NCBI RefSeq assembly: GCF_002005225.1
Contig: NZ_CP019724.1
Location: 5,597,501-5,661,500 of the forward strand
Reading direction: 5' to 3'
Source: Streptomyces pactum
Lineage (GTDB): Bacteria; Actinomycetota; Actinomycetes; Streptomycetales; Streptomycetaceae
Length of the DNA stretch: 64,000 nt
The position numbers were made by a program, and so were the translations under genes. Below the pieces are notes generated by a model. The model was not told where the DNA came from. It saw only the letters and a program-made list of their open reading frames with translations, and made no database searches. Below are positions 16,394 through 26,461 of the stretch, in pieces; position 1 is the stretch's first letter; each line of letters begins with the position of its first letter.

Positions 16394-17806
16394 GTGTTTT
16401 CTTCGCTCACCGCGTCGTCTCTGCCCGGCCGAGGCGCGGCGCGTCTCGCCACCACTGCGCTGGTGTCCGCGCTCGCCGCGGCGGGCGTGGTGGCCGGTGC
16501 CGGTCCGGCAGCCGCCGCCCAGGACGCGGCGGCGCGGGGCCAGGGCGGAGCGACCGCCACCATAGGCGGCCTCAAGACACACGGCACCGCGGTCATCCAC
16601 GGGGAGGGCGGCGACCAGGAGGTGCCGGCCGGCCTGTTCGAGATGTCCGTCGAGGGCGGCGGCATGCTGCAGACGTACTGCGTCGACATCCAGAACCCGA
16701 CGCAGAAGGACGCCAAGTACCACGAGACCCCGTGGAGCGGCACGTCGCTGGGCACCAACAAGGACGCCGGCCGTATCCGCTGGATCCTGCAGAACTCCTA
16801 CCCCCAGGTCAACGACCTGGCCGCGCTCGCCAAGAAGGCGGGCGTCCGCGGCGGGCTCACCGAGCAGGACGCGGCGGCAGGCACGCAGGTCGCCATCTGG
16901 CGCTACTCGGACGACACCGACGTCGACGCCGTCGACCCCCAGGCCGAGCGGCTCGCCGACTACCTGGAGAAGAACGCCCGCGACCTCGCGGAACCCGCGG
17001 CCTCCCTCACCCTGGACCCGCCCGCGGTCTCCGGCCGCCCCGGTGAGCGGCTCGGTCCGGTGACGGTGCGCACCAACGCCGGCGGGGCGACGGTCACGCC
17101 CCCGGTGGACGCCACCGCGGGCGGCGTGCGGATCGTCGACAAGAAGGGCGAGCCCGTCACCTCCGTCACCAACGGCACCCAGATCTTCTTCGACGTGCCC
17201 GAGGAAGCGGCGGCCGGCACCGCGGAACTGGCGGTCCAGGCCTCGACCACCGTCCCGGTCGGCCGCGCCTTCGCCTCCGAGAGCCGCAGCCAGACCCAGA
17301 TCCTGGCCGGCTCCAGCGAGTCCACGGTCGTCGCGACGGCGACCGCCGGTTGGGCCGGACAGGGCGCGATACCCGCCCTGTCCGCGAGGAAGAACTGTGC
17401 CGAGGGCGCGCTGGACATCACCGCGCTCAACAAGGGCGACGAGCCCTTCACCTTCGAACTCCTGGGCACCGAGTACACCATCGCGGCCGGCGAGACCCGG
17501 ACGGTGACGGTCCCGCTGCCCGAGGACCGCGCCTACGACTTCACCGTCCGCGGCCCGGCCGGCTTCGAGCAGCGCTTCTCCGGCGTCCTCGACTGCCGCA
17601 CCCGGAGCGCCGCACTGGCCGACACCACCCGCCCCCTCGGCGAACCGGCCCCCACCACGGTCGTCGCCCCCAGCCCCACCCCGAACACCAACCTCGCCGA
17701 AACCGGCAGCTCCGGAGTGACCCCACTGATCGGCGGCGCGGCCATCGGCCTGGTCGTGATCGGCGGCGCGGTCCTGCTGTTCCTCCGCAGGAAGAACGAA
17801 CAGTGA
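16394..17806 (+). CDS. sortase-anchored thioester (TQXA) domain surface protein
   Basis: This 470-aa cell-wall protein has a signal peptide (ARLATTALVSALAAAGVVAGAGPAAAA). It then has a thioester domain with the reactive Cys in LQTYCVDIQNPTQ (C96) and its partner Gln in GTQVAIWRYSD (Q165, the TQxA motif). This pair forms an internal Cys-Gln thioester that can couple covalently to surfaces in the related Gram-positive adhesins. Beta-sandwich segments follow (~200-420). The C-terminus has LAETG (434-438), a hydrophobic helix and RRKNEQ, a class E-type sortase signal. I chose GTG 16394 because GAAGGGGA lies 5 nt upstream; the adjacent in-frame TTG is too close. No sortase gene lies in the window. 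Confidence 0.85.
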   Translation: MFSSLTASSLPGRGAARLATTALVSALAAAGVVAGAGPAAAAQDAAARGQGGATATIGGLKTHGTAVIHGEGGDQEVPAGLFEMSVEGGGMLQTYCVDIQNPTQKDAKYHETPWSGTSLGTNKDAGRIRWILQNSYPQVNDLAALAKKAGVRGGLTEQDAAAGTQVAIWRYSDDTDVDAVDPQAERLADYLEKNARDLAEPAASLTLDPPAVSGRPGERLGPVTVRTNAGGATVTPPVDATAGGVRIVDKKGEPVTSVTNGTQIFFDVPEEAAAGTAELAVQASTTVPVGRAFASESRSQTQILAGSSESTVVATATAGWAGQGAIPALSARKNCAEGALDITALNKGDEPFTFELLGTEYTIAAGETRTVTVPLPEDRAYDFTVRGPAGFEQRFSGVLDCRTRSAALADTTRPLGEPAPTTVVAPSPTPNTNLAETGSSGVTPLIGGAAIGLVVIGGAVLLFLRRKNEQ

Positions 17807-18296
17807 CCGCGACGTCGCCATCCGTACGCACCGGCCACCGCCCGTAGCAGCGGCCCTGGGCACGGGATTCCGTCAGGGGGTGGCGGTGTGGCAAGGACGG
17901 GGGTCGCTTACCGCGGGAGGGCCTCGAAAGCCCGGCACGACCGACTTGCACCCGCTGACCGTCTGCCCGGACACCCTCAGCCGGGCCGCGACCCCCGTGA
18001 CGGTGTAACCCGCCGGCACCTCAAACACAGCCCGGCGTCTCTGCTCGGCCGACCGACAACTCCACCGGCGGCACTCCGGGCCTCCTCTCGTCTCCCGAAG
18101 GGGACCGGCCGGTCCCCCGGCATGCCCTGACGGCGGCCTCGCGGAGGTCCGGTCGGGCGCCTCGGGTCGCGGGCTCGGCGAGCTTCCCCGTGGTGCGCGG
18201 CCCGCGGGTCCAAGCTCGGACGGATGTCCAGTACGACTTCGCGGGGAGGCGTTACATGCCCGGTGCTCTGCTTGGTCCCGGTCATTCGGGGCGGGC
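17807..18296. other. gene-free region of ~490 bp containing an IS remnant
   Basis: Contains the eroded transposase N-terminus described separately (17890-18065). The rest shows no supported coding sequence. The stretch after 18215 probably carries the leader of the ClC gene. Confidence 0.45.
17890..18065 (-). pseudogene. eroded transposase (OrfA-like HTH) fragment
   Basis: A minus-strand frame without a start reads SAEQRRRAVFEVPAGYTVT, then GVAARLRVSGQTVSGCK. This is the pattern of an insertion-sequence helix-turn-helix N-terminus (basic helix, then V-x-x-VA-x-RL-x-VS-x-QTV). It degenerates into SVVPGFRGPPAVSDPRP and stops near 17880. No second ORF, inverted repeats or target duplication could be found. 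It is either an IS relic or a decayed regulator; the call rests on the HTH pattern only. Confidence 0.4.
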
Positions 18297-19586
18297 TTGA
18301 CGGCCGGCCGGGTCCGGGCGGATTCCCGCGCCTACCTCGTCGTGGTGCCGGCAAGCTGTCTGGTGGGGCTGGTCGGCGGGGCGTTCCGGTGGTCTCTGGA
18401 GCGCGCCGACCGGCTGCGCGTCGCGGTACTGGAGGCCGCCGCCGGCTTCGGTGGCCCGGGATGGCTGATTCCGGTGGCGCTCGCGGCGGTGGGCGCGGCG
18501 GTGGCGTGCGCGATCGCGCGGCGGGTGCCACACGCGGCGGGCAGCGGGATCCAGCACGTGGAAGCGGTGTGGCGTGAGGAGGTTGGGTCCGGACCCCGTT
18601 CGCTGCGGCTGTTGCCGGCGAAGTTCTTCGGCGGTCTGATCGCCATGGGCTCGGGCCTGGTGCTCGGGCGGGAGGGCCCGATCGTGCACATGGGCGCCGT
18701 GATCGGGTCCGAGGCGGGCCGCCGTTGCCGACTGGGTGCCGAGGACGCCCGGCTGCTGCACGCCGCGCTCGGCGGTGCGGGCCTGGCCGCGGCGTTCACC
18801 GCCCCACTCGGCGGGCTGCTGTTCGTCTGCGAGGAGCTGACCCGCACGGTCCGGCCCCGCCTGGTGCTGCTCACTCTCCTCGGCACGGCCACCGCAGTCG
18901 CGTGCTGCGGGTTCGTCGTGGGCGACGCGCCGGTCTTCCCGGTATCCGCCGTACCGGTCCCGCCGGTGTGGCTGCTGCCCGTCTTCCTCCTGTTCGGCGC
19001 GGTGGCCGGGGCGCTGGGCGCTGCCTACAACGGCCTCGTCGTGGGGATGCTGACCGTGTGCGACCGGCTCACACGGGTGCCGCTCGTGGTCCGGGCGGCC
19101 GCCATCGGTGCCGTCATCGGTGTGCTGATGGCGTCCGGCCCGCTGCTGGCCGGGGGCGGCGATCCGCTGAGCGAGCGGCTTCTGGTGGGCGAGAGTCCCG
19201 CCTTGGCGGTGCTGGCGGTCTATATCGCCGTCCGGTTCGTGGCGGGGCCGTTGAGCTACGCGGCCGCGACCCCTGGCGGGCTGTTCGCTCCGCTTCTGGC
19301 CCTGGGCGCCCTGTGGGGGACCTTCGCGCACGCGGTCGCGGCGCCGCTGCTGCCGGAGCAGTCGGCCGGCCCGGGCGCGTTCGTGGTCGCGGGGATGGCC
19401 GCCTTGTTCGCCGGGGTCGTACGGGCGCCGGTCACGGGCGTCGTACTGGTCGTGGAGATGACCGGCACCCTCCCGCTCCTCATCCCGCTGCTCGTCGCCA
19501 CTTTCGCCGCGACACTGACCGCGGACCGGCTGGGGAGCGAGCCCATCTACGACACTCTGCGGCGGCGGATGCCGGCACACCCCTGA
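18297..19586 (+). CDS. ClC-family chloride channel/H+ antiporter
   Basis: The integral membrane protein (429 aa) has the CLC selectivity-filter motifs in order: GSGIQHVE (~82-89), GREGP with gating Glu126, and GGLFAP near residue 325. The APLGGLLFVCEELT segment keeps the proton-glutamate position (E179/E180) typical of 2Cl-/H+ antiporters instead of channels. There is no C-terminal CBS domain. About 11 hydrophobic helices cover nearly the whole length. The TTG start at 18297 has only a weak purine-rich site upstream, and the true start may lie a few codons downstream. It stands alone in its orientation; the substrate could be chloride, nitrate or fluoride, but the fluoride-type motif is not evident. 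Confidence 0.85.
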   Translation: MTAGRVRADSRAYLVVVPASCLVGLVGGAFRWSLERADRLRVAVLEAAAGFGGPGWLIPVALAAVGAAVACAIARRVPHAAGSGIQHVEAVWREEVGSGPRSLRLLPAKFFGGLIAMGSGLVLGREGPIVHMGAVIGSEAGRRCRLGAEDARLLHAALGGAGLAAAFTAPLGGLLFVCEELTRTVRPRLVLLTLLGTATAVACCGFVVGDAPVFPVSAVPVPPVWLLPVFLLFGAVAGALGAAYNGLVVGMLTVCDRLTRVPLVVRAAAIGAVIGVLMASGPLLAGGGDPLSERLLVGESPALAVLAVYIAVRFVAGPLSYAAATPGGLFAPLLALGALWGTFAHAVAAPLLPEQSAGPGAFVVAGMAALFAGVVRAPVTGVVLVVEMTGTLPLLIPLLVATFAATLTADRLGSEPIYDTLRRRMPAHP

Positions 19587-19766
19587 TCCGGCGGCGCGCA
19601 GGGGAAGCGGCCCTGCCCCACTCGCCGGGGTGATCTCCTCCTGCCGGGCCTCGGTCCGGGCGCCGCCGGCCGTCCGTACGGGGCCGCGTCCCGCGGTCTC
19701 CCCGTGCCGCACGCGGTCTGCTCGGGCGGTCCCGGCGGTCCGGTCGATCGAGCCTTGCGGTGGTGC

Positions 19767-20282
19767 TCATCTCGGCGCGACGGCATCGACCCATCCGGCG
19801 AGCGCGCGGAAGTCGGCGTCTTCGAGGCCCTTGGCCGGCTCGACGTGGTGCAGCAGTGAAGGCCCAGGGTGGCCGGCGTCGACCCAAAGGCGGTCCATGT
19901 CGCCGATCTCGTCGTCGACCCAGATGAAGGGTCGGCCGGCGGCCCACTCGACCATGGGGCGAGTCTTCCAGTGGAGACCCCGCGGGGTCCCTCCCGCGTC
20001 GGCGTCCGGCCACTCCAGCACGGGAAGCCTCGGCAGGCCGATGCGCGGGGCGACGACATCGTTCGCCTCTTCCATCCACGTCGTCGCCCAGACGAGCCGG
20101 CAGCCCAGAGCCGTGAGGCGCGCCCCGATCCCGGGGTCGAGTCGGGCCAGCAGCGGGTTCCCCTGATCGACGGTCGTCGAGGAGGCGGCCGCGACCTCCT
20201 TCTGACCGGCCGAAGACCCGAACGGGATCAGTGGGCCGTCCACGTCGAGGAAGAGGAGAGGGCGCTCCGATGCGCTGGTCAC
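19767..20282 (-). CDS. HAD-superfamily protein (putative phosphatase)
   Basis: The 171-aa protein begins with the HAD motif I (LLFLDVDGPLIPFG, with the D-x-D nucleophile pair). Motif II-like sequence is CRLVWATTWMEEAN. A motif III/IV-like WKTRPMVEWAAGRPFIWVDDEIGDMD follows with the DD pair. The cap is very small, so it belongs to the minimal capless type, which often acts on macromolecules or phosphorylated tails. The substrate is unknown. It is a single gene on the minus strand between ClC (convergent) and ettA (divergent). Confidence 0.7.
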   Translation of the reverse strand: MTSASERPLLFLDVDGPLIPFGSSAGQKEVAAASSTTVDQGNPLLARLDPGIGARLTALGCRLVWATTWMEEANDVVAPRIGLPRLPVLEWPDADAGGTPRGLHWKTRPMVEWAAGRPFIWVDDEIGDMDRLWVDAGHPGPSLLHHVEPAKGLEDADFRALAGWVDAVAPR

Positions 20283-20522
20283 GGCCGCACCGTAGCCCAG
20301 CGCGGTGGGGGAGCGGCACCCTCGGGCTGGGCCGTCTGTGGGCCGTGCGAGGGGGCCCGAGGCCGATCGACGGCGACCGACAGTGACAGGTGAGGCTCAG
20401 GCGGCGACCAGGAAAGGCCTGGTCAGAGCCCCCGCAGGGAACGCGTTTCCTCCCAGGGGTGGCGGTGCGGCAAGATGGGGTGTATCTGCCCACTGCCTGA
20501 TCAAGCTGCCGGACGGTTTCTC
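20283..20522. promoter_or_regulatory. divergent upstream region of the HAD gene and ettA
   Basis: 240 bp shared by the divergent HAD and ettA genes. No gene is visible and no operator was identified; it is likely to hold both promoters. Confidence 0.3.
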
Positions 20523-22187
<1,665 letters not shown>

Positions 22188-22193
22188 TCGATC

Positions 22194-22604
22194 TTGCGGC
22201 ACATCTACCGCTGCCCACTGCGCTGGGCGGACATGGACGCGTACGGCCACGTCAACAACGTGGTCTTCCTCCGCTACCTGGAGGAGGCGCGTATCGACTT
22301 CCTGTTCCGCCCGGAGAAGGACTTCAAGCAGGGGTCCGTGGTGGCACGCCATGAGATCGACTACAAGCGGCAGCTCGTCCACCGGCACCACCCGGTCGAC
22401 GTCGAGCTGTGGGTCACGGAGATAAGGGCCGCCTCCTTCACGCTCACCTACGAGGTCAAGGACGGCGACGAGGTCTACGTCCGCGCCTCGACGGTGATCG
22501 TGCCGTTCGACTTCGAGACGCAGAGGCCGCGCCGGATCACCGCGGAGGAGCGGGAGTTCCTCCAGGAGTACACGGACGACAAGGAGGGGGCCGTCGCCGC
22601 ATGA
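22194..22604 (+). CDS. acyl-CoA thioesterase, 4HBT/YbgC-like hotdog fold
   Basis: The 136-aa protein has the hotdog thioesterase signature WADMDAYGHVNNVVFLRYLEEAR, where the first Asp pair and the HVNN are the active-site region. It continues VVARHEIDYKRQL and a beta-rich core. It should hydrolyse a small acyl-CoA or acyl-thioester; the chain length is not predictable. The start is TTG, 6 bp after ettA, with poor Shine-Dalgarno, consistent with coupling. Its stop overlaps the ATG of the next gene (ATGA). Confidence 0.8.
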   Translation: MRHIYRCPLRWADMDAYGHVNNVVFLRYLEEARIDFLFRPEKDFKQGSVVARHEIDYKRQLVHRHHPVDVELWVTEIRAASFTLTYEVKDGDEVYVRASTVIVPFDFETQRPRRITAEEREFLQEYTDDKEGAVAA

Positions 22605-23287
22605 CGGTCCTCCACCTGGCCGACGAGGGGGAGGCCGCGGATCTCGCGGCCTTCCTCTCCCGCCTGCTCCACTACGACCGTTCGGCGGCGGTGCGCCTGC
22701 AGGCGGCCGGCACCGCCCTCGCCGTCTTCGGCCGGCCGCCCTCCTTCGAGGTGCTGGCCGTGCGCGCGGTGCGGCTGGCCAAGCCGTACGAGAACGGGCT
22801 CGACGTCACGCTGGACGTGACCGTGTCCGCCGGTGAACTCCTGGAGGCGGTGGACGAGCCGGCGGCCACCGCGGGCGTTCCCGGCGCGGTGACCGGGCCC
22901 CCGTGGGCCGGTGTGCTGCCCCCGCGCGGCGGCTGGCGGCCCGAGCCGGGACTGCCCGCCCCGGACGCCCTGCGCGCGCTGGTCGCCGCGGCGGTGGCGG
23001 AGTTCCGCTCCCGCACCGGGGAACTGGCGCCCGAGCGGCGCACCCGGACCGAGCTGGACGCGATCGGGCGGGAGATATGGTCCCGGACGGTCGGGGACAC
23101 CGGGCTGCCGGTGCGGGCCGTGCACGCGGCCCAGTCGCTGGGGTTCCTGCGGCTTCCCGGGGTGTCCGGAGAGCCCGACGCGCCGAAGCTGTTCTCCTCG
23201 GGCGCGTGGCTGCGGCTGCGCACGCCCTACGGGTCCGTCGCACTGCGCCGGGCGGGGTCCGGGGCGCTGGGTATCAGCGTGCGCTGA
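22601..23287 (+). CDS. conserved hypothetical protein
   Basis: The 228-aa protein starts in an ATGA overlap with the thioesterase. It is Ala/Leu/Arg-rich and soluble, with segments LADEGEAADLAAFLSRLLHYDRSAAVRLQ and FEVLAVRAVRLAKPYENGLDVTLDVTVSAGELLEAV. A proline-rich middle follows and then a predicted helical C-terminal half (IGREIWSRTVGDTGLPVRAVHAAQSLGFL). No motif or known domain was recognised. Tight coupling to the ABC-F/thioesterase pair suggests a shared operon, not a shared function. Confidence 0.65.
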   Translation: MTVLHLADEGEAADLAAFLSRLLHYDRSAAVRLQAAGTALAVFGRPPSFEVLAVRAVRLAKPYENGLDVTLDVTVSAGELLEAVDEPAATAGVPGAVTGPPWAGVLPPRGGWRPEPGLPAPDALRALVAAAVAEFRSRTGELAPERRTRTELDAIGREIWSRTVGDTGLPVRAVHAAQSLGFLRLPGVSGEPDAPKLFSSGAWLRLRTPYGSVALRRAGSGALGISVR

Positions 23288-23387
23288 CCCCGACGCCCCG
23301 CCCGATCGACCCCGACGCCTCGCCCGGTCGACCGCCGGACCGATCCCGCGGTCGACCGCCCGACCCGCCATCCGGTCGACCGTGGGA

Positions 23388-23801
23388 TCAGTCAGGGGTG
23401 TTGACCATCGAGGCCGCGGCGTACGTCAGGTACTTCCACAGCGTCTGCTCGTGCTCCTCGGAGAGCCCCAGCTCGTCGAGGGCGACCCGCATGTGCTTCA
23501 GCCAGGCGTCGTGCGCCGCCCGGTCGACGACGAAGGGCGCGTGGCGCATCCGCAGCCGCGGGTGGCCGCGGTTGTCGCTGTACGTCGTCGGGCCGCCCCA
23601 GTACTGCATCAGGAAGAGCGCGAAACGCTCCTCGGCCGGGCCCAGGTCCTCCTCCGGATACATCGGCCGCAGGATCGGGTCCTGAGCGACCCCCTGGTAG
23701 AAACGGTGGACGAGCCGGCGGAAGGTCTCCTCCCCACCGACCTGCTCGTAGAAGGTCTGCTCCTGAAGCGTGCCGCGCCGAATCTCATTCACGTCGTCCA
23801 T
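23388..23801 (-). CDS. glbO: truncated haemoglobin, group II (GlbO-type)
   Basis: The 137-aa protein fits group II truncated globins. It has FYEQVGGEETFRRLVHRFYQGVAQDPILRPMYP (helices A-B/E), then FALFLMQYWGGPTTYS (with the group-defining Trp region) and the proximal His in HPRLRMRHAPF. Such proteins bind O2 or NO and help against nitrosative or oxidative stress. I chose the ATG of MDDVNEIRRG because homology starts there. The gene is convergent with the hypothetical at 22601 and divergent from the methyltransferase. Confidence 0.9.
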   Translation of the reverse strand: MDDVNEIRRGTLQEQTFYEQVGGEETFRRLVHRFYQGVAQDPILRPMYPEEDLGPAEERFALFLMQYWGGPTTYSDNRGHPRLRMRHAPFVVDRAAHDAWLKHMRVALDELGLSEEHEQTLWKYLTYAAASMVNTPD

Positions 23802-23919
23802 GGTCTCAGACGCGGGGACATAGGACTTGAGGCTTAGGACCGCCCACCGCCCACCGTCCGCTGCCCACCGTCCCCGCCACCGCGCCCACCACCCGCGGCG
23901 GGGCCCGTACTGTGGAGGT

Positions 23920-24894
23920 ATGGGCGGGCACCGGGATCTGGACGGCCTCGCCGCCTCCGCGCGGGCGGAGCTGGTGCGGGAGATCGAGCTGAGCGGAGCC
24001 TGGGCGGCCGACCCGGTGTGGCGGGAGGCCTTCGCCACGGTCCCGCGCCACCTCTTCGTCCCCTACTACTACGTCGGCGTCCTGGGCGGCTACGAACGCC
24101 GGTGGGGTGAGCACCCCGACCGGCACGCCCGCGAGCGCTGGGTGCACGGAGCCTACGCCGACGCCCCGCTGGCCACCCGGCTGCGCGACGGCGAGCTGGT
24201 CTCCTCCAGCAGCCAGCCGTCGCTGATGGCGATGATGCTGGTGGAGCTGGGCGTGAGAGAGGGCGACCGGGTCCTGGAGATCGGCGCCGGCACCGGCTAC
24301 AACGCCGCCCTGCTCGCCCACCGGCTCGGCGACGACGACCTGGTCACCACGGTCGACCTGGACCCCGAGATCACCGAGTCGGCCCGCAGTCACCTGGCCA
24401 CCGCCGGGTACCACCCGGTCGTCGTCACGGGCGACGGAGCCCGGGGGGTGCCCGAACGCGCCCCCTACGACCGGATCCTCGCCACCTGCACGCTGCCCTC
24501 GATCCCGCGCGCCTGGCTCGCCCAGTGCCGCCCGGGCGGCAGGATCCTGACGCCGCTCGCCACCGGCCTGGTCGTCCTCACCGTGCACGGCGCCGGGCAC
24601 GCCGAGGGGCGTTTCCTGCACACCCCCGCGTACTTCGTGCCGCTGCGCGGCGCGGAACGGCACGAGCCGGAGACACCGGGCCTGGGCGGGGTGCCGCGCC
24701 GCGCCCGGGAGGACGACCTGTTCCGCTTTCTGCTGGCGCTCGGCCGGGGGAGCCTCGACCCGCAGGAGGCGTACGCCCTGTGGGACCGCGAGGACGCGCC
24801 GCGGCGCGAGCGCTACGGCATCACCGTCCGCGGCGAACGGGCCTGGGCGTGGCTGGACGACCCGGAGGGCCCGTACGCCTGGCCCTTCACCTGA
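23920..24894 (+). CDS. PCMT-like SAM-dependent methyltransferase
   Basis: The 324-aa protein has the protein-L-isoaspartate O-methyltransferase architecture. An N-terminal segment (VPRHLFVPYYY) is followed by SSSSQPSLMAMMLVELGV, SAM motif I VLEIGAGTGYNAALLA, motif post-I VTTVDLDPEI, VTGDGARGVPERAPYDRILATCTL and RPGGRILTPL. Residues after ~230 form an extra C-terminal domain absent from the 210-aa Pcm enzymes, which is common in actinobacterial maturation or repair methyltransferases. It could repair isoaspartate or modify a peptide. The ATG has GGAGG at 4-5 nt. Confidence 0.8.
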   Translation: MGGHRDLDGLAASARAELVREIELSGAWAADPVWREAFATVPRHLFVPYYYVGVLGGYERRWGEHPDRHARERWVHGAYADAPLATRLRDGELVSSSSQPSLMAMMLVELGVREGDRVLEIGAGTGYNAALLAHRLGDDDLVTTVDLDPEITESARSHLATAGYHPVVVTGDGARGVPERAPYDRILATCTLPSIPRAWLAQCRPGGRILTPLATGLVVLTVHGAGHAEGRFLHTPAYFVPLRGAERHEPETPGLGGVPRRAREDDLFRFLLALGRGSLDPQEAYALWDREDAPRRERYGITVRGERAWAWLDDPEGPYAWPFT

Positions 24895-24908
24895 CGTAGG
24901 AGTGGTGC

Positions 24909-26414
24909 CTAGCCCCGGCGGATCGTGATCGTCGTCCAGGCGCCGACGTGCACTCGGTCGCCGTCCTGGAGCGGCACCGGCACGAAGGGCTGGATCGGCT
25001 CGTCGCCGCCGTTGACCGTCGTCCCGTTCGTCGAGTTCTGGTCGACGACGGCCCAGCTCCCGTCCGGCTGCTGCACCAGCACCGCGTGCTGGTGCGAGAC
25101 GCCCGGGTCCTCCGGCGGCACCGCCAGGTCGATGTCCGGGGTGTCGCCGGTGGAGTGCCGGCGGCGCCCGATGGTGATCTGGTTGCCGGTGAGCGTGCGC
25201 TGCTGCTCGGGCGAGTACGCGGGCAGGTTCAGACCCGCGGCCTCGGGGCCGGAACGCTGCATCATCGCCATGAAGTAGTCGCGGTCCGGGCCGATGGTCA
25301 CCGACCAGGTCGTCGGCTGCTGGGGCCGCTGCGGCTGCTGTGGTTGCTGCGGGAACCCGTAGCCGCCGCCGGGCGGGGGCGGCGGGGCCTGGGTGGCGCC
25401 GGGCTGCGGGTAGCCGTAGCCGCTGCCCTGGGCCGGGCCGGGGCCGCCGGGTCCGCCCTGTCCGGTGGACGACGGCGGGGAGAGCACCCAGTCGTCGTCA
25501 CCGCCGCCGAAGGACGGGCCGCCCTGCTGCGGGCGGTTGGTCTCCTGCGGGAAGGCGGGCGGGGCCGGCGGACCGGACTGCTGGTAGCCCTGCGGGGCAC
25601 CCCCGGGTCCACCGGGCCCGGGCGGCGGCGGAACCGGCCGCGACGGGTCGGCACCGAAGTTGGGCGGTGGCGGCGGACCGCCGGGACCACCGGAGTTGAA
25701 GGGGCCGGCGGGTCCATGCGGACCGCCGGGACCGCCGCCCGGACCGCCGGGACCGCCGCCCGGGCCGCCGGGACCGCCGCCCGGGCCGCCGGGACCGCCG
25801 CCCGGACCGCCGGGACCACTGCCCGGACCACCGGGGTTGAAGGGACCAGAAGGCCCATTGGGACCGCCCGGGCCCCCCGGACCGCCCCCCGGACCACCGG
25901 GACCGCCCGGACCACTACCCGCACCGCCCGGCCTCGACGGGTCGCCGCCGAAGGGCGGGCCCGGCGGGATCGGCTCGGCGGGACGGTTCATCTGGGACGG
26001 GCGCGAGCCCTGGTAGTCGTACGAGTCGCCGCCGCCGTACGACGGACCCGCCGGCGGCTGCTGGAAGTGCGGTGCCGGGCCACCGGACGCCGGCGGGCGC
26101 GGGGCGGCCGGGGTGTACGAGGTGGCGGTGTTGGTGAGGAAGTTCCACCGGCACTCCTCGCAGAACGGCGCCCCGCCCTCACGCGGCGTGCGGCACTGCG
26201 GGCACAACTGCGGTTCGGCACCGGGACGGCCGGGGCCACCGGGACCGCCGCCCGGTCCACCGGGACCGCCCGGTCCACCGGGCGGCGGGAAGCCGTAGCC
26301 GCCGCCCGGGGGCGGAGGCGGGGGAGGGGGCGGGACGGCACCGGCCATGCGGTGACCGCAGACCTCGCACCAGTCGTCGGAACCCGACTGGTGTCCGTTC
26401 GGGCAGGTCGGCAT
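24909..26414 (-). CDS. zinc-ribbon/FHA-domain phosphoprotein reader, Gly-Pro-rich linker
   Basis: The 501-aa protein ends a seven-gene signalling operon. The N-terminus is a small zinc ribbon (CPNGHQSGSDDWCEVCGHRM), and a second one lies near residue 100 (LCPQCRTPREGGAPFCEECRW). A ~250-residue Gly/Pro/Gln linker has many GGPGGGP units. The C-terminal FHA domain (~400-500) has ITIGRRRHSTGD, VSHQHAVLV and NSTNGTTVNG, the phosphothreonine-binding Arg, Ser-x-x-His and Asn signatures. In mycobacteria the PknG substrate GarA/OdhI is an FHA protein, so this is the best candidate effector of the kinase encoded upstream. A short phosphorylatable N-terminal motif of the GarA type was not found, so it is not simply GarA. 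Confidence 0.85.
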   Translation of the reverse strand: MPTCPNGHQSGSDDWCEVCGHRMAGAVPPPPPPPPPGGGYGFPPPGGPGGPGGPGGGPGGPGRPGAEPQLCPQCRTPREGGAPFCEECRWNFLTNTATSYTPAAPRPPASGGPAPHFQQPPAGPSYGGGDSYDYQGSRPSQMNRPAEPIPPGPPFGGDPSRPGGAGSGPGGPGGPGGGPGGPGGPNGPSGPFNPGGPGSGPGGPGGGPGGPGGGPGGPGGGPGGPGGGPGGPHGPAGPFNSGGPGGPPPPPNFGADPSRPVPPPPGPGGPGGAPQGYQQSGPPAPPAFPQETNRPQQGGPSFGGGDDDWVLSPPSSTGQGGPGGPGPAQGSGYGYPQPGATQAPPPPPGGGYGFPQQPQQPQRPQQPTTWSVTIGPDRDYFMAMMQRSGPEAAGLNLPAYSPEQQRTLTGNQITIGRRRHSTGDTPDIDLAVPPEDPGVSHQHAVLVQQPDGSWAVVDQNSTNGTTVNGGDEPIQPFVPVPLQDGDRVHVGAWTTITIRRG

Positions 26415-26461
26415 GTCGGAGCTTCCCCCTCTTGCGGGCTTGTGGAGTGTGTTGTCCTGCG

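Noticed and set aside
23288..23387. Repeats of ggtcgaccg
   Set aside because: Only four short, irregularly spaced copies between convergent genes; easily explained by GC-rich sequence drift.
25660..26016. Collagen-like GPP repeat protein on the plus strand
   Set aside because: It is the antisense of the Gly/Pro-rich linker of the FHA protein; there is no independent ribosome site or domain, and codon bias favours the minus strand.
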